The position numbers and the translations under genes are program-made. The notes beneath the pieces were generated by a model that saw only the letters and a program-made list of their open reading frames with translations, was not told the DNA's origin and searched no databases. From DATAEG01 sp036258135 (GTDB lineage: Bacteria; Actinomycetota; Actinomycetes; Mycobacteriales; Jatrophihabitantaceae), in NCBI GenBank assembly GCA_036258135.1, contig DATAEG010000102.1, positions 1 to 24,200 of the forward strand: a stretch of 24,200 nucleotides of DNA, written 5' to 3'. Below, piece by piece: positions 7,816 through 14,496 of this stretch. Every line of letters begins with the position of its first letter. Positions within the stretch are counted from its first letter, which is position 1.

Positions 7816-8650
7816 TGTCGGCGACGTCCTCCGGCCGGACCCGGCAACAGCCGCCGACCAGTCGGGCGCCGTTGTCGGTCCAGACGGTCACCGCCTCGGC
7901 GTTGAACGCGGGCTCCCCCACCCACCGTCGGCGCTCTGGGTTCCACGCCTCGCCGCTGTTCGGGTAGACGACTACGGGCTTGTCGCTCGCGTTTGCGGCC
8001 TCGCGCACCAGCTCCGCGACGTCATCCGGCGCCGTGCAGTTGACGCCGACCGCGACTATCGCGTCGCAGTCGCGCGCCATGGCGAAGGCCTCGCTCGCGG
8101 GCTCGCCCGCCCGCGTCTCGGTACCGTCGCATGTGATCGAGAGCCACGCCGGTGTGGCGAGCGCCGTCAGCTCGGCGCACAACGCCTCGACCTCGGCGAG
8201 ACACGGGATGGTCTCCACTGCCAACACATCGGGGTCAGCGTCATCCAGGGCCGCCAGTCGTCGACGGTGCCACTGCCGCAGCTGGGCCACGGTGAGGCCG
8301 TAATCGCCGCGGTACTCCGAGCCGTCGGCCAACATCGCGCCGTACGGGCCCACCGAGGCGGCCACCCACGGCGTACCGGCTTCGCGAGCCAGCGCCACGC
8401 TCCGCCTCAGCAGCGGCCCGGCGTCGTCGCCCAGCTTTTCGAACGACGCCTGGTAGCTCGCGCTCGTCACTACCTCCGCGCCCGCGTCCGCGAACGCGCG
8501 GTGCACGTCGACGATCGCCGCGGGATCGTCGCGGAGCAACCGCGCCGACCACAATTCGGACGACAGGTCGTGACCGCGGCGTTCGAGCTCGCTGGCCAGC
8601 CCACCGTCGAGCACGACCACCCGTTCCGCGACCGCGTCGATCAAGTCCAC
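7745..8650 (-). CDS. mmuM: Homocysteine S-methyltransferase
   Basis: A 301-residue homocysteine S-methyltransferase that makes methionine from homocysteine using S-methylmethionine (or SAM) as donor. The N-terminal barrel strand is VVVLDGGLASELERRG (residues 11-26), with TSASYQASF at about 62-70. The three zinc cysteines of the family are present as Cys205 (GVNCTAP) and Cys268-Cys269 (GGCCR). After about residue 282 the tail is unconserved and Arg/Ser-rich; this tail is the part that overlaps lysX on the opposite strand. The start is the GTG at 8650; no strong Shine-Dalgarno precedes it. It lies downstream of tetR but separated by 146 bases and hairpins, so is probably transcribed alone. The MmuM assignment over other pterin-independent homologues rests on size and single-domain structure. 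Confidence 0.92.
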   Translation of the reverse strand: MDLIDAVAERVVVLDGGLASELERRGHDLSSELWSARLLRDDPAAIVDVHRAFADAGAEVVTSASYQASFEKLGDDAGPLLRRSVALAREAGTPWVAASVGPYGAMLADGSEYRGDYGLTVAQLRQWHRRRLAALDDADPDVLAVETIPCLAEVEALCAELTALATPAWLSITCDGTETRAGEPASEAFAMARDCDAIVAVGVNCTAPDDVAELVREAANASDKPVVVYPNSGEAWNPERRRWVGEPAFNAEAVTVWTDNGARLVGGCCRVRPEDVADIRAVVDARTGTPASNGSRRRSAS

Positions 8651-8742
8651 GAATCCAGTTTGCTCGTGCCGGGCGACGCGGAGGCGGCGGAGGGCGAACT
8701 GTTCGCCTTCGCTTACAGGTGGCCTATATGGCGTTCAGCGTT

Positions 8743-8759
8743 CCGGCGGTAGCCGCCGG
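8743..8759 (-). terminator. Perfect 7-bp hairpin downstream of tetR
   Basis: CCGGCGG-TAG-CCGCCGG is a perfect inverted repeat with a 3-base loop, about 37 bases past the tetR stop, in the 146-base gap before mmuM. A second small hairpin, ACCGC-CACT-GCGGT (8764-8777), lies between it and tetR. Together they look like a terminator for tetR on the minus strand; an operator for mmuM is the alternative. No T-run follows. Confidence 0.4.
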
Positions 8760-8796
8760 TTACACCGCCACTGCGGTTGGGTTGTACGCGGTTGGC

Positions 8797-9420
8797 TCAC
8801 CGATCAGCGCTGGCCGGCGCCCCGTAGCGGAGCCCGTCGAGGAAGAGCCGGGCCAGCCGGGTTGTGGCCTCCTGCCAGTCGGGCGTGTCGACGGTGTGAC
8901 ACAGCGCACCTATGGCGCGCAACACATCGTCGGCGGTCACATCGCTGCGCATCAGCCCGGCCTGGACGTTGGCTTCGATCAACGAGTCGAGCGCGCCCAG
9001 CAGCCGCTGCCGGCCGGTCGCGAACACGTCCGAGCCCGGCCCTAGCGCCGCTTTCAACGCCCCAGCCCAGCCTTTCTTCGCGGCCGCGTAGGCCACGAAG
9101 CGGCGGCACCACTCGTTGAGCGCGGCGTCCGGCGGCATGGTGGCCAGCAGCTGCGGAGCGGCATCGCAGAGCTGATCGACCTGGTCTCGGTAGACGGCTT
9201 CGAGCAGCGCCTCGCGGCTCGGGAAATGCCGGTAGAGCGTCCCGATCCCCACCCCCGCGTGACGGGCGATGTCCTCCAGGGACGCGGTCTCCCCCTGGTC
9301 GCCAAATGCGGTAGCGGCCGCCTGGAGGATGAGATCTCGGTTGCGTCGCGCGTCGGCGCGCAAGGGGCGCGCAGCTACGCGCGGCTGTCCCGCCGCGGCG
9401 TTCGCCACCGGCGAACTCAT
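8797..9420 (-). CDS. TetR family transcriptional repressor
   Basis: A 207-residue TetR regulator. The DNA-binding helix-turn-helix is at about residues 24-70, with the signature GETASLEDIARHAGVGIGTL and YRHFPSREALLEAVY. The rest is a helical ligand and dimer domain without recognisable specificity; LARLFLDGLRYG near the end is typical of the family. The frame is open further upstream, but GGAGG (9428-9432) lies 7 bases before the ATG at 9420, which decides the start. The gene is divergent from an MFS exporter across 102 bases containing a dyad inside the exporter's predicted promoter, so repression of the exporter, relieved by an exported compound, is the standard expectation. Ligand unknown. 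Confidence 0.93.
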   Translation of the reverse strand: MSSPVANAAAGQPRVAARPLRADARRNRDLILQAAATAFGDQGETASLEDIARHAGVGIGTLYRHFPSREALLEAVYRDQVDQLCDAAPQLLATMPPDAALNEWCRRFVAYAAAKKGWAGALKAALGPGSDVFATGRQRLLGALDSLIEANVQAGLMRSDVTADDVLRAIGALCHTVDTPDWQEATTRLARLFLDGLRYGAPASADR

Positions 9421-9442
9421 CACGCCACCTCCAAATAATGAC

Positions 9443-9471
9443 TTGCTAAGCGGAGGCTTCCTCCATATCGT
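9443..9471 (+). promoter_or_regulatory. Promoter of the MFS exporter with a dyad operator in its spacer
   Basis: TTGCTA (9443-9448) and TATCGT (9466-9471) are separated by exactly 17 bases and would start transcription near 9478, leaving a leader of about 45 bases. Centred in the spacer is the perfect inverted repeat GGAGG-CTT-CCTCC (9452-9464). A repressor bound there would block RNA polymerase, fitting the divergent TetR gene. Hexamers and dyad are direct readings; binding is inferred. Confidence 0.55.
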
Positions 9472-9522
9472 TACCGGAGGCACCTTCCACTTAACCCGAA
9501 TCGTACCTCGCAGGAGTTGCTC

Positions 9523-11022
9523 GTGACCACACCAGTCTTGTCCGCCACGCGGCCGGCCCACTCGCCGCTGCGTCGACGTCTGGCCCACCCTCGCGTCGTC
9601 CTCGCGGTGATTCTGGTCAGCCAGCTGATGGTGGTGCTCGACGCCTCGATCGTGAACATCGCCCTGCCCGACATCAGGACGGCCCTAGGCTTCACCGCCG
9701 AGGACCTCTCGTGGGTCGTCAACGCCTACACGCTGACCTTCGGCGGCCTGCTCCTCCTCGGTGCCCGGGCCGGTGACCTGCTGGGCAGACGGCGCACGTT
9801 CCTGGCTGGCATCGGTGTGTTCGTGGCCGCATCACTGGCCGGCGGACTGGCCGCGTCCGGCGGGACGCTGCTGGCCGCTCGGGCCATACAAGGTGTCGGC
9901 GGCGCCTTCGCCGCTCCCGCTGCGCTCGCCCTGCTTATGACGCTCTTCCCGGAGCCACGGGAGCGCACCCGGGCCATCGGCCTGTTCACCGCGGTCTCGA
10001 TCGGCGGTGCGACCATCGGGCTGGTGGCCGGCGGCATGTTGACCCAGTGGGTCTCGTGGCGCTGGGTGTTCTTCGTGAACGTCCCCATCGGCTTGGCGCT
10101 CATCGGGGCGGCCGCTCTGGTGCTGACCGAGACGCCACGACGGACCGGCCACTTCGACATCAGCGGGGCGCTGACGTCGACCGCGGGCATGACCGCGCTG
10201 GTCTACGGCTTCGTCCGCGCCGCTGAGGACGGCTGGAGCGACACGTGGACGATCGGTGTCTTCGCCATGGGCGCGCTGTTGCTCGGCACGTTTCTGGCCA
10301 TCGAACGACGGGCCGCCGCTCCCATCACGCCGTTGCGTCTGTTCGCCGACCGCACCCGGGCCAGCTCGTATCTGGTCCGGTTGTTGCTGGTGGCCGGGAT
10401 GATGGGGATGTTCTTCTTCCTGACCCAATTCCTGCAGGGCGTGCTCGGCTACACCGCGCTCGCCGCCGGCATGGCGTTCATCCCGCTGACGGTGATGCTC
10501 TTCGTCGCCTCGCAGCTTTCGGCGCGGGTGCTCTCCGAGCGCTTCGACCCGCAACGGCTCATGATCGTCGGGCTGCTCTTCTCGACGTCCGGTCTCTGGT
10601 GGTTGAGCCACCTGTCGGAGAACAGCTCCTACATCGCGTTGGTGGCGCCGCTGCTGGTCTTCGGCCTCGGCAACGGTCTCGCGTTCGTCCCGCTGACCGC
10701 GGCCGGGCTTCAGGGCGTGGCGCCCGCTGACGCCGGTGCCGCCTCCGGCCTGGTCAACGTGATGCAACAGGTCGGCGGCTCGCTGGGGCTGGCCATCCTG
10801 GTGACCGTGTTCGGCACGGCCAGCCGGCACGCCTCGATCGTGAGCGCCAACCCGGCCGAGCAGGCCCGGCACGCGTTCATCGTGGGCGCGGACCGCGGCT
10901 TCCTGGTGGCCAGTGCGCTTATCGCCGCATCGCTCGCGATGGTTCTGTTCGGCATGCGCCGTCCGCGCGCCCACGAGCCGGTTATTGATACCGAGCCTGA
11001 GGCGGTGCTGGTTACCGACTGA
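9523..11022 (+). CDS. MFS drug exporter, DHA2 (EmrB/QacA) type
   Basis: A 499-residue membrane protein with about 14 predicted helices, the DHA2 layout. The helix-1 signature is LDASIVNIALPDIR (about residues 40-53), a variant of the LDxTIVNVALP motif with Ala-Ser for the usual Thr region. GDLLGRRRTFLAG is motif A in the loop between helices 2 and 3, and the antiporter motif C-like stretch is GGATIGLVAGGMLTQWVSWR. Such pumps use the proton gradient to export lipophilic drugs, dyes or the cell's own metabolites. The start is the GTG at 9523, placed 6 bases after AGGAG; the TTG at 9517 directly abuts the ribosome site and is rejected. It is divergent from, and probably repressed by, the TetR gene. 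It converges on the DUF1684 gene with a 3-base gap. Substrate unknown. Confidence 0.93.
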   Translation: MTTPVLSATRPAHSPLRRRLAHPRVVLAVILVSQLMVVLDASIVNIALPDIRTALGFTAEDLSWVVNAYTLTFGGLLLLGARAGDLLGRRRTFLAGIGVFVAASLAGGLAASGGTLLAARAIQGVGGAFAAPAALALLMTLFPEPRERTRAIGLFTAVSIGGATIGLVAGGMLTQWVSWRWVFFVNVPIGLALIGAAALVLTETPRRTGHFDISGALTSTAGMTALVYGFVRAAEDGWSDTWTIGVFAMGALLLGTFLAIERRAAAPITPLRLFADRTRASSYLVRLLLVAGMMGMFFFLTQFLQGVLGYTALAAGMAFIPLTVMLFVASQLSARVLSERFDPQRLMIVGLLFSTSGLWWLSHLSENSSYIALVAPLLVFGLGNGLAFVPLTAAGLQGVAPADAGAASGLVNVMQQVGGSLGLAILVTVFGTASRHASIVSANPAEQARHAFIVGADRGFLVASALIAASLAMVLFGMRRPRAHEPVIDTEPEAVLVTD

Positions 11023-11025
11023 CGC

Positions 11026-11622
11026 TCAGGTGTGGACGTAGGCCTGCTCGCCGGCCTCGACCGGCACCGCGAGGCGGTTCTCGTCGGGTGCCAGCGGGCA
11101 GGCCCACCGCACGTCGTAGGCGCACGACGGGTTGTAGAGATAGTTCATGTCGAGGCGCAGCCGGCGGGCGCCTATGTCGACCAGGCCCCGTCCGAAGGTG
11201 CCCTTGACGGTGTCGGTCAGGTACCGTCCGCCGCCGTAGGTGGACGTGCCCGAAGTCGCATCCCGAACGGGCAGGAACAGCCCGCCGCCGTAGGTGTGCA
11301 GCCACCAGAGCGTCAGCCGTCCCCAAGGCGTGGCGCAGATCCCCAGCCGGCGGTAGGTGAGCACGCCGTCCTCTCCCCCGGTGTTGATCTTGATCTCACC
11401 CTCCGCAGGCTCCAGCTCGACCTCGGCCACGGCGTCGGCGCTCGGCGGGTAATAGCGCAGCCCGTGGAAGCGTCCCCGTTCGTCCGCGGGGATGGGTGAC
11501 TGGGGATGCGTCGCGAACAACTGGTCGCGAAGCAGCCGGAACCCGGCCAGATCGACGTCTGAGAGGTACAGCGAGGCGACGGTGTCTCGCCAGTCGGCGA
11601 GCTCGAGCTCGGGGACGCTCAC
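11026..11622 (-). CDS. DUF1684 family protein
   Basis: A 198-residue protein without signal peptide or membrane helix. It has the DUF1684 hallmarks: WRDTVASLY near the N-terminus, FHGLRYYPPSADA in the middle, then LWWLHTYGGGLFLPVRDATS, TYGGGRYL, and the C-terminal LDMNYLYNPSCAYDVRWACP followed by PLAPDENRL. The family's aromatic/glycine-rich repeats and the NPSCAY segment are strongly conserved but, to my knowledge, have no assigned reaction. The start is the GTG at 11622, whose GTGA overlaps the TGA of the upstream gene, so translation is coupled. It is the last gene of the run that begins at rpsB. The true start is set by this overlap; the open frame upstream overlaps the neighbouring gene and does not look coding. 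Confidence 0.85.
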   Translation of the reverse strand: MSVPELELADWRDTVASLYLSDVDLAGFRLLRDQLFATHPQSPIPADERGRFHGLRYYPPSADAVAEVELEPAEGEIKINTGGEDGVLTYRRLGICATPWGRLTLWWLHTYGGGLFLPVRDATSGTSTYGGGRYLTDTVKGTFGRGLVDIGARRLRLDMNYLYNPSCAYDVRWACPLAPDENRLAVPVEAGEQAYVHT

Positions 11623-11999
11623 GATGTCGCCCGCACGTGCGCCCCGGCGCCGACGGCGTACGCCTCGGCCACCAGCCTTGAGAAGTCGTCGTCCATCTGA
11701 TCGAGGTCGGTGATGTGGAAATGGTGGACGTAGAGCTGCTTGGTGTAGGGCGCCACCGAACGGATGGTCGGGTGTGCCGCCTCCCGTTGGAGGTCCAGGT
11801 AGCCGCCGAGCCACGACTGGTGCGGGGTAGCGCCGGCGAAACCGCGCCGGATGCCCTTGAACGCGATCGCGGTCTTCGTCACCCGCAACGTCGTAGGCCC
11901 GCACGCGTCGACGAGGGCCCGGAACCGCTCGAACAGGGCGAGCACGTGCGGCGGAGCGGCATCCAGGTGGGTCTCGATCGGCACTTCCGGCGCGCTCAT
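11619..11999 (-). CDS. DUF5655-like protein
   Basis: A 126-residue protein. PPHVLALFERFRALVDACGP followed by TTLRVTKTAIAFKGIRRGFA fits DUF5655: a helix leading to a nucleic-acid-associated-looking beta sheet with the conserved K-T-x-I-A-F-K pattern. The second half, YTKQLYVHHFHITDLDQMDD, is His/Asp-rich. In other bacteria DUF5655 domains are found alone or attached to helicase or DUF4287 domains; no biochemical role is established that I know of. The ATG at 11999 overlaps the cdsA stop as ATGA, and the gene's own stop overlaps the next start as GTGA, so it is translationally coupled on both sides. Placement directly after cdsA is unusual to me, because rlmN is commoner there in actinobacteria. 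Confidence 0.75.
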   Translation of the reverse strand: MSAPEVPIETHLDAAPPHVLALFERFRALVDACGPTTLRVTKTAIAFKGIRRGFAGATPHQSWLGGYLDLQREAAHPTIRSVAPYTKQLYVHHFHITDLDQMDDDFSRLVAEAYAVGAGAHVRATS

Positions 12000-13012
12000 G
12001 TGGGCACAGCGACGATGAGGACCAGATAGGCCACCGCGGCACAGGGCAGGAGCGAGTCCAAGCGGTCCATCAGCCCGCCGTGGCCGGGCAGCAGCCGTCC
12101 CATGTCCTTCAGGCCGAGATCGCGCTTGATCATCGACTCGCCCAGGTCGCCCAACGTGGCGGTGACGACGATGGCGAGGCCGAAGAGCGCGCCCTTCCAC
12201 CACTCTTGGTGGAACAGCAGAGCCATGAGCAGGGCACCGCAGACCGTGCAAGCGATCAGCGACCCCGCGAAACCTTCCCATGACTTCTTGGGCGACACCG
12301 TGGGCGCCATCGGGTGACGGCCGAGGAACACCCCTGTGGCGTATCCGCCGACGTCACTGCACACGACGGTCAGCACGAACGCGACGACGCGGCCCGCGCC
12401 GTCGTCCGGGTGCACCATGAGCACGGCGAAGCCGGCCAGGAGCGGCACGTAGAGCGCACAGAAAATCGCGACGCTGACGTCGCGCAGGTACCCGAGCGCG
12501 CCGTCGGCCAACCGCCAGATGGCGACCGCGGTAACGGTCAGCAGCAGCCCGGTGACCAAGCCGCTGCTGCCCCGATACCAGGCCACCAGGTCCATGGCCA
12601 CGGCACCGATGACCATCGGGACGAGCGGCACCCGTGCCTCGACGGTGGCGATTCCGGTAGCCAGCTCGTACAGGGCGTAGACGACGGCGACGCAGACGAG
12701 GATTACGAAGCCGGGCCGCCACAGGAGCAGGGTGGCGAGGATCAAGGCACCCAGGGCGACCCCGACACCGATGGCCGCGGGCAGATTGCGTCCGGCCCTA
12801 GTGCCGGGGACCACCTCGCCGATCAGCACGGGCCGGAGCGCGGGCGGCAGGGTCGCGGTGTCCAGCGTCTGGCGCAGCGACCGGGAGTGCCGGCCCGACG
12901 GGGCCTCCTCGATATAGGCGGCCTCGATGGCCATCAGCTGCTCGGGGGTCAGGTCCTCGTCGTCGTCCTCACGGGCGTGCCTGCGCCCGGGCCGCGGCGG
13001 CTGGTTCGACAC
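11996..13012 (-). CDS. cdsA: Phosphatidate cytidylyltransferase (CDP-diacylglycerol synthase)
   Basis: A 338-residue integral membrane enzyme making CDP-diacylglycerol from phosphatidate and CTP, the precursor of phosphatidylglycerol, cardiolipin and phosphatidylinositol. The CdsA signature SMIKRDLGLKD begins at about residue 293, and the DRLDS of the metal-binding loop follows. Six to eight hydrophobic segments cover residues about 75-338. The first 70 residues are a charged, acidic cytoplasmic extension, common in actinobacterial CdsA. The GTG at 13012 is 3 bases after the frr stop, with GAGG inside the end of frr as the likely ribosome site. The stop overlaps the next gene. Its lipid product pathway supplies the substrate for LysX, encoded about 5 kb away. 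Confidence 0.95.
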   Translation of the reverse strand: MSNQPPRPGRRHAREDDDEDLTPEQLMAIEAAYIEEAPSGRHSRSLRQTLDTATLPPALRPVLIGEVVPGTRAGRNLPAAIGVGVALGALILATLLLWRPGFVILVCVAVVYALYELATGIATVEARVPLVPMVIGAVAMDLVAWYRGSSGLVTGLLLTVTAVAIWRLADGALGYLRDVSVAIFCALYVPLLAGFAVLMVHPDDGAGRVVAFVLTVVCSDVGGYATGVFLGRHPMAPTVSPKKSWEGFAGSLIACTVCGALLMALLFHQEWWKGALFGLAIVVTATLGDLGESMIKRDLGLKDMGRLLPGHGGLMDRLDSLLPCAAVAYLVLIVAVPT

Positions 13013-13015
13013 GGG

Positions 13016-13573
13016 CTAGACCTCGAGCAGCTCGGCTTCTTTGTGCTTGACGATCTCGTCGACATGCGCGGTGTATTTGGCGGTGATCTTGTCCAGCTCG
13101 CCCTCGGCGCGGTGCACGTCGTCCTCGCCGACCTCGCCGTCCTTGGCCAGCTTGTCCAGCGCGTCCTTGGCATGCCGGCGGACGGAGCGGATGGAGACCT
13201 TGGCCTCCTCGCCCTTGTGCCGGGCTACCCGGACCATCTCCTTGCGCCGCTCCTCGGTGAGCTGCGGGAACACCACGCGAATGACCTGGCCGTCATTGGT
13301 CGGGTTGACACCGAGGTCGCTGTTACGGATGGCCTTCTCGATGGCGGACATCTGCGAGGCGTCGTACGGCTTGATCACCGCCATACGCGCCTCGGGGATG
13401 TTCACCGACGCCATCTGTTGAAACGGCGTGGGAGCGCCGTAGTAGTCCACCGAGAGGCGCGCGAACGCGTTCGGGCTCGCGCGGCCGGTGCGGATGATGC
13501 CGAGTTCCTCGCGGGCGACCGAGACCGCCTTCTCCATCTTCTCTTCCGCTTCGAAGAGCGTCTCGTCGATCAC
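13016..13573 (-). CDS. frr: Ribosome recycling factor
   Basis: A 185-residue protein, the exact family length, that splits the post-termination ribosome together with EF-G. Domain I is the long three-helix bundle (AEEKMEKAVSVAREELGIIR at about residues 8-27; then RTGRASPNAFARL and SVDYYG). LTEERRKEMVRVARHKGEEA marks the second long helix, and NDGQVIRVVFPQ lies in domain II. The frame is open upstream, but the GTG at 13573 preceded by GAGG gives the standard VIDETL-type N-terminus. It lies 41 bases after pyrH and 3 before cdsA, in the usual actinobacterial order. Confidence 0.97.
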   Translation of the reverse strand: MIDETLFEAEEKMEKAVSVAREELGIIRTGRASPNAFARLSVDYYGAPTPFQQMASVNIPEARMAVIKPYDASQMSAIEKAIRNSDLGVNPTNDGQVIRVVFPQLTEERRKEMVRVARHKGEEAKVSIRSVRRHAKDALDKLAKDGEVGEDDVHRAEGELDKITAKYTAHVDEIVKHKEAELLEV

Positions 13574-13614
13574 GCTTGCCTCGCTTATCTCGGTTCGGGG
13601 ACGGCCGGTTGCCA

Positions 13615-14352
13615 TCAACCGATGGTGTTGACCAACGTGCCGATCTTTTCACCCCTGACGACGCGGATGATGGCCCCGGCACTGAGCGGGAAGAAGATCA
13701 TGGGCAGCGCGTTGTCGCGGCACAGGCTCACCGCGGTGGCGTCGGCGACCTTCAGGTCGCGTTGCAGCACCTCGTCGAAGGAGATCGTGTCGAAGCGCAC
13801 CGCGGCGGGATTGGTCCGCGGGTCGGAGTCGTAGACGCCGTCGACGCCGTTCTTGCCCATGAGCAATACATCACAGCCGAGCTCCAGCGCGCGTTGAGCG
13901 GCCGCCGTGTCGGTGGAGAAGAACGGCATGCCGACGCCGGCGCCGAAGATGACGACCCGGCCCTTCTCCAGATGCCGCTCGGCGCGACGCGGGATGTACG
14001 GCTCGGCCACCTGGCCCATCGCGATGGCGGTCTGAACCCGGGTCTGCACGCCGCGCTTCTCGAGGAAGTCCTGCAACGCCAGGCAGTTCATCACCGTGCC
14101 CAGCATGGCCATGTAGTCGGCGCGGTCGCGTTCCATACCGCCCTCGCTGAGCTCGGTACCGCGGAAGTAGTTGCCGCCGCCGATGACCACGCACACCTGT
14201 GTGCCGGAATCGACCACCGCGACGATCTCCGCAGCGATGCTGTCGACGATCGCCGGGTCGACGCCGATCTCGCCGCCGCCGAAGACCTCGCCGGACAGCT
14301 TGAGCATCACCCGTCGGTACTGGCCCGAACGGGACGGATCGGACTCGCTCAC
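13615..14352 (-). CDS. pyrH: UMP kinase
   Basis: A 245-residue hexameric UMP kinase of the amino-acid kinase fold, phosphorylating UMP to UDP with ATP. Visible are the phosphate-binding MLKLSGEVFGG (about residues 16-26), the GGGNYFRG glycine loop (about 58-65), the GTP-effector/UMP region MNCLALQDFLEKRG, and the ATP-site segments FGAGVGMPFFSTDTAA and LLMGKNGVDGVYDSDP. The GTG at 14352 follows GAGG with 5-base spacing, with GGAGG slightly further upstream. The start also overlaps, as GTGA, the stop of a 19-codon upstream frame. Upstream lies one copy of an intergenic repeat separating it from tsf. Activation by GTP and inhibition by UTP are family properties. Confidence 0.97.
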   Translation of the reverse strand: MSESDPSRSGQYRRVMLKLSGEVFGGGEIGVDPAIVDSIAAEIVAVVDSGTQVCVVIGGGNYFRGTELSEGGMERDRADYMAMLGTVMNCLALQDFLEKRGVQTRVQTAIAMGQVAEPYIPRRAERHLEKGRVVIFGAGVGMPFFSTDTAAAQRALELGCDVLLMGKNGVDGVYDSDPRTNPAAVRFDTISFDEVLQRDLKVADATAVSLCRDNALPMIFFPLSAGAIIRVVRGEKIGTLVNTIG

Positions 14353-14408
14353 AACCGCCTCACCTCCCGTGTGCGCGCCGGTGCCGATCCTGCCGTATCG
14401 GCGCTCAT
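14349..14408 (-). CDS. Possible 19-codon upstream ORF coupled to pyrH
   Basis: The minus strand reads ATG AGC GCC and continues for 19 codons (MSADTAGSAPARTREVRRL) before a TGA that overlaps the pyrH GTG by four bases. No Shine-Dalgarno precedes the ATG. The initiating ATGAGCGCCG is identical to the sequence at the dprA start and belongs to the repeat shared by the two places. The peptide shows no regulatory signature such as runs of one amino acid. It may be a coupling device, or simply the decayed start of the element. Confidence 0.3.
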   Translation of the reverse strand: MSADTAGSAPARTREVRRL

Positions 14409-14496
14409 CGGCGCACCATTAACGGGACCACACGGATCGGGGTCCACGCGAAAGCGTGGAGCGTTCTGTGCGCAGCGGTTTCGTGGGGTGATCTCA
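14399..14496 (-). repeat. Intergenic repeat, copy A (tsf stop to pyrH leader)
   Basis: On the minus strand this 98-base unit begins with the tsf stop codon (TGAGATCACCCC), passes through CGAAACCGCT and GAACGCTCC, forms the hairpin TCCACGC-TTTC-GCGTGGA (plus 14443-14460), then CCGATCCGTGTGGTCCCGT, and ends with ATGAGCGCCG. The same blocks in the same order occur at 22873-23003. The first roughly 42 bases differ at only about four positions. On the plus strand the hairpin loop reads GAAA, a GNRA-type tetraloop. It could be a terminator, a leader RNA or a dispersed element; the strand that matters is unknown. Confidence 0.8.

Noticed and set aside
9517..9522. TTG at 9517 as the MFS exporter start
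   Set aside because: It directly follows the AGGAG ribosome site with no spacing; the GTG at 9523 has the right distance.
9832..10974. 380-codon minus-strand frame inside the MFS exporter
   Set aside because: The translation is Gln/His/Arg-rich without a domain and mirrors the membrane-helix codons of the real gene.
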